Assembly: GCA_004369045.1 (NCBI GenBank)
Contig: ML213508.1
Location: 852,786 to 916,785, forward strand
Direction of reading: 5' to 3'
Source: Heliocybe sulcata
Taxonomy: Eukaryota; Basidiomycota; Agaricomycetes; Gloeophyllales; Gloeophyllaceae
Length of the DNA stretch: 64,000 bases
Positions 22,336 to 31,806 of the stretch are shown one piece after another. The notes below the pieces were generated by a model. It searched no databases and was not told where the DNA came from. It saw nothing but the letters and a program-made list of their open reading frames with translations. The position numbers were made by a program, and so were the translations under genes. Every line of letters starts with the position of its first letter. Position 1 is the stretch's first letter.

Positions 22336-24382
22336 TCAGAACTCGAATCCATGCCACTGCTCCTCAAGATAAATCTCGCTTGAATTATTGAAGTCTCCGC
22401 CGACCCAAATAATGCCTGCAGCTGCAGCATCGAGCATATGCTGTTTAAACTTCTTCGTTCCAATCTGTTGTCGGACTCCCTTGATATTCCAGTAATGTGA
22501 ATAACCCAGGGTCCATCGTCTCGGATATTCCCCAGCCCGCCGTCCGTCTTGCAGCCACTTTACCAATATCTTATATTCAGTCGGAAGGACATGGCTATTG
22601 CCGGGCGCCGGTGGCTTGTTCGAAGGGACGACCGGGGTAGAAGCTAGCCTGGCTTGAGTGGGGATAGTGACTCGGACGGCAGTCGGCGCGGATATCGCGT
22701 TAGAAGGGCCAACCGGGGCAGAAGCTGTCCCGGCTGGAGCGAGGGCTGCAACAGCAGTTGGCGCAGGATCTTGTTCGGCGCCTGGTGAGCCTGTAAACAA
22801 GGACTTAACGAGCACAGACCGGTCTAGCTTGAAGTCAGACTGACTATCTGCGTCATGTCGCGAAGTCTGCGGTGTTGTAGATGCGGGAGGCAGGAAGGCA
22901 GGCAGAGATATCACAGGTAATGCAACCGGTGAACGCTCAGGTGGAAGTGAAGTTGGAAGCGTGGAGGTCATGCCAGACGTTAGAGCCGCTGCAGCAGCAA
23001 ATTCAGGCGACGGCGCTGCCGCGTCAGCGCTAATAGGAGGTGCAGTGACGGAGAGCGATAGTGGTGGTGCTGGCAGCTTGGTCGAAGCAACCTTTGGTAC
23101 TTCCACGTTCGTTGGCAAGTCGGGGGAAACCACGTTAGGGGTAGGCAGCATGGCGAATGTGAACGGGGCTTCCGGAGAGTTCGGTACCGTCAAGGCAGGG
23201 CCCGGGGCAGTATCCACCGCAAGTGACGCAGTCGACCACCGCTGTTGATCTTCGTCTGAAGGAGCAGGCTGCGACACATCAGTAGATACCGATACAGCAT
23301 CTACAGCGACTCCAACGCTCTCGCGCCCGATTTCTACCTCCGAAGGAGTCCTGCTGTTACGGAATCCCTCGAGAGAAGGCACCACGGAAGATCCTCGTGA
23401 TGTAATGGAAGGGACTTCGCGAGGCGAGGATGTGGAATAAGACGCCGAAGTGACGTCCCTAACAGCGGTCTCTGACATAGTCGGCATCGCGGGGCTGCTA
23501 TCCTCCAGTGAATGCTTCTGAACAGTCCCAGGGTCGACGGACTGGCCTAGACCGTCTATTCCGACTTTATTGAGGGTGATGGGGGTACAGAGGGATAAAT
23601 CCGCGCCAGACGGGACTATCTCCGTGGCGGCTGGTGCAGTGGGCTCTCGCGCCATCATCCCGAAACCTGCTTTACGCAGCTGTTGCAGCATCGCAACGAT
23701 ATCCACCTCTCGTTCAACGAGACTGTTGACTGAATCGGGGGAGACAGAGACGGAGGAGTTTGTCCGCGAGCGACATCCGCATGGCACAGAAGGCGTCTTG
23801 GCAGCTCTACCCAATACATCTCTATCCCAGTCGAGTACGAGGGAGGAGACGGATTTGATAGACCAACTCGCCGCCTTCGGTGCTATAAGAATGACCTCGT
23901 GACCCTTTAGTCGTAGCGTAGACACTGCATAGGAGAAGTCGCAGTCTCCAGAAATTAAGACGATAGTAGCAGGAGCCGGACTTTCGAAGGCGAAAGCTAG
24001 CATGTCAACTGAACCAGTGTGAGCGGACTTTCCACTGCTATTATCAGCGGCTGTACTTACCAATCATCATCTTGTCCGCCACGTCCTTACGGCCGTTATG
24101 CGGACAGTCTACCAGCGTCACACCCGACATTTGCAAAGCCGAACGATGGGCATTAGATTTCACAGACGCCATCTCGTCGAGGTCGGTGTAAGCCCGAAAG
24201 AGGTTCACAGGGCCATAACTACGGGCGACATCTCTGATGTTTCCAGCGACAGCAATGCCGGCGACGGTGCTCGGTACGCGAACATTCTCTACCGAACGAT
24301 GTCAATATTTTTTCAAGACCATAGCGCATGCCATGTACGTACCGTAATCCCAGAAGACGGCGACGCGACCGCCTAACGCCAT
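22336..24382 (-). CDS. NYN-4: NYN-domain putative endoribonuclease with C-terminal winged-helix-like module
   Basis: Exon 1 (24382 to about 24344) encodes MALGGRVAVFWDY; exon 2 starts ENVRVPSTV and ends VADKMMIG; exon 3 starts VDMLAFAFESPAPATIVLIS. Motifs DYEN, DCPHNGRKDVADK and SGDCDFSYA are intact. A linker of about 390 residues, the longest among copies 1-7, is rich in Ala, Pro, Ser and Thr and carries the recurrent SETAVRDVTSASYSTS element. The C-terminal module runs YKILVKWLQDGRRAG to IYLEEQWHGFEF. The NYN domain is nearly identical to that of NYN-3, while the linkers differ in length and sequence. A minus-strand TATAAAG box is at 24430-24436, about 48 nt before the start. Confidence 0.88.
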
Positions 24383-25160
24383 CGTGCACCAGGAAGAGTC
24401 TCTTCCACGGAGACACGAGCTTGTGGTGTCTTTATACGTCCGGTCCTCGCGTGCCTGGAGAGCACGAGAGGCCTTGCTGGGCGGATCATGCTCCCGAAGA
24501 TCGAGAGTACTTGCCATGTATATATTGGTAGGCACGCACGGGCGCGACACAAGAGGCGCCCGTACGTAATGATGTTCAAACTGACCGTGGATCCACCATT
24601 CCTGTTACCTGTATCGCATCCTCTTGCTGAGCGCTGAGCAGCTGGCAGTATGCCATCCACGCAGGCAAGAGGCAGAGTTACAAGAAAGGAACAAATGAAT
24701 TGTGGATGGATGGAGGTATGTATTTGGCTCTGTTAAATTGGGTGGCGCCTGTGGCGTCGACGGTTGTCAGCAACGTCCTCTGGCACTGGGCATCCTCTAG
24801 CTTATTTGACACGACCGCACTGGTCTATGTTCCTCGTTTATGCTATGTGCAAGGGTGCCCACATCTGTAGGCATTACAAATGTTAACACTACGGAGAACC
24901 ACCGCTCGCGAGTCAGTGTCCTCGCCAATCAAGGTATGCATCTCCCCAGCTTTCAAGCCATCCAACCGTGGGCCATAGAGGAAGTAAGGAAAATAGCAAG
25001 CAATTATGATTCGGCAGTGCAAACACAGCGTCCTGTAAGGTTGTCATATCATCACAAACCATTATACGTCAACGCATCCGCTCCATTGGCACAGCCATAT
25101 GAGACGACAACGACACCAAACAAGCATTGGACCTGCAGTGAAGAGTTCACGATTCCTTCG
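24383..25160. other. Intergenic spacer between NYN-4 and NYN-5
   Basis: The left part is the NYN-4 promoter, duplicated upstream of NYN-3. The right part (about 25070-25150) resembles 27870-27960 in the next spacer; the shared blocks are a GGCACAGCC core and CTGCAGTGAAG about 50 bases later. Part of the same ancestral flank is therefore present in both spacers. A plus-strand open frame from 24840 to 25379 overlaps the 3' end of NYN-5 and is not considered real. Confidence 0.5.
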
Positions 25161-27221
25161 CTACAAGACGAAACCGTGCCATTGGTCCTTGAGGTGGATC
25201 TTACCCTCGCCCGCCCATTTTCCGGTCACTGTTACGATTCCTGCATCTGCAGCTTCGACCATATGGTTTTTGAACTTCGTCTGTCCTGTCAGCCGCTGGA
25301 CGCTCTTGACATTCCAGTACTCCATACCAACTTGGTTCCACGTTTTTGGATATGTCCCGTTCAGCCGTTCCTTCTCTAGATATCTCACCAAGAGTCTGAA
25401 CTGTTGCGGCACTAGATGGTGAGACGTAATCAAGGTGGCCGTGGTGGCTTGGACGCGGGAAGTGGACGGCACAGGAGCAGATGCGGAGACAGGTCTGGGG
25501 ACGGAAGCGCTAGTAGATGCAGAACTTTGTGAGTTCCGGGATACTGTAGCCACTGCAGGCGACGACGGCGCTAAGGAGACAAGGGGAGGTTTCGAGCCCG
25601 TGGGTGCCGTCGTAACCGGAGGAAACGCAGGTGCACGCAGATTTAAGGGAACAGTGTCACGAGCGGCAGAAATAAGAGGAGGCGAGGACGCAGCCAAAGT
25701 GTCCACTGTTAACTCCACCCCGACGGACACTGTGGGTCCAGCAGACAGCAACGCAGTCGGCGCCACATTTGGGACAGTTGGCGATGCAGTAGAGTAGATG
25801 ACAGGCGAGGCTGGTGCTGTATCCGGAGTCGCACCTGGTGCCGCTGGCGACGCAGTACGTACGACATGGCTCGTGCCCGAAGCTGTACACGTCAAAGCCT
25901 CAGGAGTTACCGGAGCGGGTCTCGCCCAAGGATCCACAGGGATAGAGGACAAGCTGTCCGGCGCTTCATCCTCTCGTGAGGCTACGGCCGGCTCTGCCAG
26001 TCCTGGCGCATCGATATCTAGAGACTTTCCGCCCGTGAGATCAGCGCCCTCAGGACCATCGGCTGCAGGGTCAGGCGCTGAGGTTTGAGGGTCTGGATAC
26101 GAGTCCGTCGATTCGACAGGAACATCCATGGAGACCTCATGGGCCTGCTCCGTGGCCCCTTGGCTCTCCTGGATGTCTACCTGTGTGATTCGAAGATAAG
26201 ACGCCGCCCAGGAGGACATTAGGGCGACAGGAGATTGTGCTGCCGGCTCTACTGGACTAGCATCCGCGGATGTCGCAGATGTCAGATACGACGCAGTAGT
26301 GACTTCGCTGATAGCGCTCTCCGACGTAGGCGAGGCGGGCATGCTGTCTGCGAGAAGATGCTGAAAGACGTTCCAGGGCTCGACTGTATGCCGAAGATCG
26401 CGAAGGTCGTATGTATCGTCGTGGCCGTTGATTATCGATGATGGCGGGACGGTGGGTCGGCTGATAGAAACGCTGGTCGTCTCCATTTCCATGCCAGCTG
26501 CTGCCGCAAACTCAGGCGCTGTCATGTCGGGCGCAGCAGGTCCGACATCGCGTTTAACCAGAGTGGCGGTCTGCTCGGGAACGACAGAAACGGAAGAAGT
26601 GGACCGCGAGTGATCTCCCCATAGCGTGGAAGGCGCGCTCGTGGGTCCACCCAGTACATCGCTATCCCAGTCAAGTACTAGGGAAGCGACGGACTTGATA
26701 GTCAAACTCGCTGCCTTCGGAGCTACAAGTATGACATTGTAGCCTCGCAACCGTAAGGTTGATACGGCATAAGCAAAGTCGCAGTTCCCTGAAATTAGGA
26801 CAATGGTGGCAGGCGCTGGGTAGTCAAGAGCAAATGCGAGCATGTCCACTGCTCCATCGTTAAGACGTCGCGCGCTGATCAGCTTTAACTTGCAAACTCA
26901 CCGATAATCACCTTGTCCGCGGCATCCCTACAGTCATTGTGCGGACAGTCTACCAATGTCACACCCGATGCCTGCAAAGCGGACCGGTAGGCGACAGATT
27001 TAGGAGATGGCAATCTCTCATGCTTTATATACGCCTTAAACATTGTTATTGAGCCATAGCGGTGGGCGAGAGCTCTGAGATTGCCCGCAAGCACGTTCCC
27101 GGCAATAGGCGCCGGTGGGCGAACATTGTCTAGTGGGTGAGTTAAAGCACGGCAAGTCTGTCATACACATGAAGTGCGAACCATAGTCCAAGAACACCGC
27201 AACGCGGTCAGCTAGGGACAT
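25161..27221 (-). CDS. NYN-5: NYN-domain protein with altered catalytic motif
   Basis: Exon 1 (27221-27182) encodes MSLADRVAVFLDY; exon 2 starts DNVRPP and ends AADKVIIG; exon 3 starts VDMLAFALDYPAPATIVLIS. The aromatic W of the F-W-D motif in the other copies is L here. The third motif is SGNCDF rather than SGDCDF, and the second has R for K (DCPHNDCRDAADK). Loss of one acidic residue may lower or abolish metal-dependent cleavage. The linker contains DLRHTVEPWNVFQHLLADS, almost the same as in NYN-6. The C-terminal module runs FRLLVRYLEKERLNG to IHLKDQWHGFVL. It pairs with NYN-6 in promoter sequence: a TATAAAC box on the minus strand at 27286-27292 matches that of NYN-6. Confidence 0.85.
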
Positions 27222-28292
27222 AACAGGACAGGCAATGAGTACGGAGTGGTCAAGGAGACATATTGGCCAGCGCTTACTAGTGAACGTTTATACTTGGCAA
27301 CACACGAGTTTTACATGCTCTCTCCGCCCCTAGGCTAGGAATAGCATTTGGGTCCACATTCTTGTTCCTGACGCCAAAACATTATCATTGGCATATAGTT
27401 TTCCCTGTTTCTTACTTTCTTGTGATCCCAGACGTTGGTACGTTTTGTTTGAACGTAGATACCTGTACTGAAGTTAATACTTACCGCTGACGTGCGCTTG
27501 AGTTTGACCCAAGTTAACTCACAGTTGGCCGGCGTACCCAAGAAAATTCGCGCTCGAAACTGAGCTCAAAATTTGGGCCGCATGATGAAAGGAGAACATA
27601 CGTCACGTATTCGTTGGACGTCCAGGCTAGTCCACAGATTCCGTGTTTGTCCTAATAATGCGTCGCGACGCGTTAATGCAATGTTTGACGCGTCCTTCTT
27701 GCCTTCACGTTCACCATGAATGTGCCTCCGCTAGTCGTGTCGTCGCTGCTGATGGAGTTCCCAATGTCCAAGCTGGACCTGCATTGTGCGGGCGCTGACA
27801 ATGTTGATTCCGGACCGGCAGTGCAACCAAAGCGCTATAATTCTCGCCATCTTCATTGCAAACGGCTATACGGCGACAGATGTCCGTCCATCGGCACAGC
27901 CAAGTCAGACGGCAACGGTACCAGATGAGAATTCGATCTGCAGTGAAGTATACTCGTCCTTCCCAGCAATTCTGGTGATACGAGAGACAAGAGAATACGC
28001 GTCGTCATTGCCATATACCAAGCTACAATGCGCTACCAGAAAACTGGTTCCCTGTTCGATAAAGGGTCCCTTGAGTCGATGGTGGAGAAGATCGGACCGA
28101 CCCGTCTAGATAACAGCCTTCGCAAGGCCACTGTCTGGAGGAGGACGACCCAGTTTGCCGTCTGCCGCGACACTGCTGCCAGCGTAATTAGCATGTACTA
28201 GCCGTGGTGGACAAAGCTATGGTGTTCTAAGCGAGCTGTACCTCCGAATACCAACGCCTCAGAGACAGGACTTCCCGTGACTGTACACCTGA
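27222..28292. other. Intergenic spacer between NYN-5 and NYN-6
   Basis: The first 130 bases (NYN-5 promoter) align with 30460-30600 upstream of NYN-6: TATAAAC box, an ACACGAG block and an AGGAATGGCATT-like block. Around 27640-27800 lies a relic of the mcm4 5' end, listed separately. No intact gene is supported. Confidence 0.55.
27640..27800 (+). pseudogene. Relic of the mcm4 promoter and first codons
   Basis: Two GACGCGT-type boxes (27667-27673 and 27687-27694) precede a pyrimidine-rich leader ending in TTCACCA, then TGTCGTC and, nine bases on, GATGGAGTT. The real mcm4 gene has GACGCGTC at 31764-31771, a similar leader with CTCACCA, then ATGTCGTC and, eight bases on, GATGGAGTTT, followed by a matching GTCC segment. 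In the relic the mcm4 start codon is no longer ATG and the downstream sequence soon diverges. It lies upstream of NYN-5 in the same relative position that mcm4 holds upstream of NYN-6. I read it as the broken end of a tandem duplication that carried a NYN gene plus the first bases of mcm4. The match is by eye, not by alignment software. Confidence 0.65.
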
Positions 28293-30444
28293 CTAGAAGG
28301 TGGACCCGTGCCACCTATCCTTCAAGTGGACACGTCCAGTCGTGGAACCAAAAGCGCCTGCGATGTCAATGATCCCCGCATCGACTGCTTCACGCATATG
28401 TGTCCTGAATTTGCGCGTGCCTGCTCGCCTGTAAACCTCTTCATTAGGCCAGAAGTCCAAGGTGAGCTGGCTCCATGTCTTAGACTGTCGTCCTGATACC
28501 CGCTCCCTCTCAAGATATTGAACCAAGAGTTTGAACTTGTCCGGAACTGCCTTCCCCGGATTATATCGCGCCGACGCAGAAGCCACTGGTTTTGAGACGG
28601 GTACAGGGACGGGGGTGATCGCGGAAGAAGCGCTCTCTTTGGTACCCGTACCCGGGAAACACTCGAAGGTAAATTTGCTAGTTTTCGGCAAATTAGGCAT
28701 GGCTATCTTCGCTTGACTATTACTCGCAAGTTGCACTTCTTGGGGCAGCACTGACGCCGTCATAGAGGCAACAGTGGTGCTTGTCGCAGGCGTCAAAGCG
28801 ACGGAACTGGAAGGGGCAGGCGGCACCATAGAGGGTGCAACTGCAGCTGGACGAACAGCGGGAGCGTCCGGCAAGGAAGCGATGACAGCAATCGGCAATG
28901 TGGATGACTGTGAGGAACTGGCTACGGACCCGCCTACCTCCTGCGGTACGCTGGGACCAACCACAGGTGCAGCCAGCGACGTGGCCAAGAGCGGATTTGT
29001 CATGGCTGGTGATGCCATAAGGTTAGTGGAAGGCGTAGTTATCCTCGCATCCGGAAGCATATTCAGCGCGGTAGCTGGCGATGCAGTATGCGCAACATTG
29101 GGCACACCTGAAGCTGTGCCTGCCAAAACCTCAGGAATTGGCATCGTCGAAGCGCCCCCAGTAGGGGAGGACAAGCCAACAAACATTGCGTCCTCTCGAG
29201 GCACTACGACCGGGTCTTCCAGCTCAGGCGCAACGATGTCCAGAGTAGCTGCGCCCTTCGAATCAGCACCGTCCTGCTCAGCGGGTGTAGTCTCGGCTAA
29301 CGAGGTTGTCCGAAGTGAATCTGAGTTCATGTAATCCAGAGCGCTGTCCCCCAGAGCATGTGGGACTCGCTCGGCGGTGCCCTCGGTCTCCTCAGCATTC
29401 ACGTGGTCACTCTGAAGATACGGAGCCGCGGAGGACAACGCCGATCCTGCAAGGGACGGAACTGAATACTCTATCGGACTGGAATCTGCAGAGGTCACCG
29501 ATGTCATATACGACGCGGTAGTGACCTCGCTGATAGCGGTCTCCGAGGTAGCTGGCGAGGCGGGTCTACTTTCCGCAAGCAGATGCTGGAAGACATTCCA
29601 GGGATGTAGCGAGTGTCGAAGGTCGGATATAGCATCGGCAATAACCTGATTCAGAGTGCAGATGATGGAGCGGAGACGATCTCGTTAACAGTGACATCTG
29701 TCGCCTCTGTCTTCGTGCCGACTACTGGGACAGACTCCGGCGTCGTAACCGGTGGTTGTGCCACAGGGATATGTACTTCAATCATACTGTCGTTCGGTTC
29801 CGGGAAGACAGGAACAGAAAAACTGTTCCGAGAACGGCGCCCCGATAGCAGAGAAGGGACGTTGGTAGCTCTACCCAGTACATCGCTATCCCAGTCGAGT
29901 ACTAGGGAAGCAACAGACTTGATAGTCGTGCTCGCCGGCTTCGGAGCTATGATAACAACTTCGTAACCTCGTAGTCGTAGGGTGGATACCGCGTACGCGA
30001 AGTCACAATCACCCGAGATCAAGATGACGGTGGCAGGCACTGGATGATCCAGAGCAAATGCCAACATGTCCACTGGTATAGTGTGAGGACGGCTCCTGAT
30101 GCGCACGCCACATTGTGTACTCACCGATGATCATCTTGTCCGCAGCATCCTTGCTGCCATTGTGCGGACAATCCACTAAGGTGACCCCCGAGGTCTGCAA
30201 GGTGGACCGGTAGGCGATAGACTTAGGTGAGGGCGATTGCTCTAGGTCCATGTACGCCTTGAACATCGTTACTGGGCCGTATGTGTGAGCGAAAGCTCTG
30301 ATGGTGCCCGCAAGCACGTCCCCGGAAATAGACGCCGGTCGATGAATGTTGTCTGGCGGAGGGGGTCAACCACGATGACTCCATCGTATAAGTGAAGTAC
30401 GAACCATGGTCCCAGAATATTGCAACTCGATCAGGTATGTCCAT
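28293..30444 (-). CDS. NYN-6: NYN-domain putative endoribonuclease, frame interrupted in the linker
   Basis: Exon 1 (30444 to about 30407) encodes MDIPDRVAIFWDH; exon 2 starts DNIHRP and ends AADKMIIG; exon 3 starts VDMLAFALDHPVPATVILIS. Motifs DHDN, DCPHNGSKDAADK and SGDCDFAYA are kept. The reading frame changes in the linker near 29650: upstream it ends ...VSAPSSAL, while downstream the aligned sequence resumes in another frame as ISDLRHSLHPWNVFQHLL. Either a 44-nt intron is removed (donor GTTAAC after DVT, acceptor ATCAG, which restores frame) or there is a one-base indel or assembly error. The rest, including the C-terminal module FKLLVQYLERERVSG to VHLKDRWHGSTF, is intact. A minus-strand TATAAAC box is at 30507-30513. 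Confidence 0.75.
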
Positions 30445-30924
30445 AGCGATGCGAAAGATGACTACTGAGTGGCTAAGGAGAACATACTGACGTGCACTTA
30501 GCGGGCGTTTATACTTGGTCGTACACGAGCTTTACGTGCTCCGTAGCCTTCCTCGTCCAGGAATGGCATTAAGACCCACATTTTTGTTTCGGCGTCCTAG
30601 CCTTTCATTAGCCCATATTCTCTCTTGCCCGATACGTTCTGCGCCTTTCGTCCGATATATGGATATGAGTAACTTCCGTCATAACGATCTCGAACTCAAT
30701 ACGTGCACATTGCAGCACAAACAGAGCCCAGTCCATTTTAAAATGCAAAGCCAGTTTTGAGCAGCCAAAACAGCACTGTTAGCTTAGACCTAATCCAAGG
30801 TTTGAGGTCCAGAGGATCACGGCGACGATGGGACTAGCGGCAAGCACCGGAGGGAACCGAATATACGTGATCGCTGTAAATGCCGACCTAAATTGAGATG
30901 TGGGCTTTGATATATAATATTCAC

Positions 30925-31589
30925 NNNNNNNNNNNNNNNNNNNNNNNNNNNNNNNNNNNNNNNNNNNNNNNNNNNNNNNNNNNNNNNNNNNNNNNNNNNN
31001 NNNNNNNNNNNNNNNNNNNNNNNNNNNNNNNNNNNNNNNNNNNNNNNNNNNNNNNNNNNNNNNNNNNNNNNNNNNNNNNNNNNNNNNNNNNNNNNNNNNN
31101 NNNNNNNNNNNNNNNNNNNNNNNNNNNNNNNNNNNNNNNNNNNNNNNNNNNNNNNNNNNNNNNNNNNNNNNNNNNNNNNNNNNNNNNNNNNNNNNNNNNN
31201 NNNNNNNNNNNNNNNNNNNNNNNNNNNNNNNNNNNNNNNNNNNNNNNNNNNNNNNNNNNNNNNNNNNNNNNNNNNNNNNNNNNNNNNNNNNNNNNNNNNN
31301 NNNNNNNNNNNNNNNNNNNNNNNNNNNNNNNNNNNNNNNNNNNNNNNNNNNNNNNNNNNNNNNNNNNNNNNNNNNNNNNNNNNNNNNNNNNNNNNNNNNN
31401 NNNNNNNNNNNNNNNNNNNNNNNNNNNNNNNNNNNNNNNNNNNNNNNNNNNNNNNNNNNNNNNNNNNNNNNNNNNNNNNNNNNNNNNNNNNNNNNNNNNN
31501 NNNNNNNNNNNNNNNNNNNNNNNNNNNNNNNNNNNNNNNNNNNNNNNNNNNNNNNNNNNNNNNNNNNNNNNNNNNNNNNNNNNNNNNNN
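30925..31589. other. Assembly gap (665 Ns)
   Basis: Undetermined bases at 30925-31589. Open frames drawn across it are meaningless. Because it lies in a zone of near-identical tandem units, the gap may hide a collapsed repeat or an additional copy; its true length is unknown. Confidence 0.98.
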
Positions 31590-31763
31590 GTGACTTCCCG
31601 ATATTGGGCCACATTTACAGGGCAGTCATATATTCGGTTACTGGAAGTGAAGAGGACTCGACGGAGGTCGGAATTAGTATTTAATTATCATTTGAATACT
31701 TATAGAGCAAATATCGACAGATAATAATACATATCCGTTAAAGCGCGTTAATTAGCGCGTCGC

Positions 31764-31771
31764 GACGCGTC
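31764..31771. promoter_or_regulatory. MCB-like box GACGCGTC upstream of mcm4
   Basis: A palindromic GACGCGTC lies 36-43 bases before the mcm4 ATG, with more CGCG-rich sequence just upstream (GCGCGT at 31755-31760). ACGCGT is the MluI cell-cycle box bound by MBF-type factors at G1/S genes in yeasts. The same eight bases occur upstream of orc3 (44084-44091). A cell-cycle role here is inference. Confidence 0.55.
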
Positions 31772-31806
31772 TTTCGTTCTTCGCTCACCACCTACTCGGA
31801 CTCACA

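Larger units (their letters stand above)
30445..31806. other. Spacer between NYN-6 and mcm4, with assembly gap
   Basis: Contains the NYN-6 promoter (similar to that of NYN-5), then the run of Ns, then the mcm4 promoter. NYN-6 and mcm4 are head to head, and no gene is seen in the readable parts. Confidence 0.6.

Noticed and set aside
24840-25379. Plus-strand frame of 179 codons in the NYN-4/NYN-5 spacer
   Set aside because: It runs into the antisense of the NYN-5 C-terminal module and has no recognisable domain.
25435-26088. Plus-strand Gly/Ala/Val-rich frames opposite NYN-5 (and similar ones opposite NYN-3, -4 and -6)
   Set aside because: They mirror the Ala/Ser/Pro/Thr-rich linkers; they have no domain, no start context and no conservation beyond what the NYN frame imposes.
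30779-31614. Long open frames of 231-277 codons across this interval
   Set aside because: They consist almost entirely of Ns from the assembly gap.
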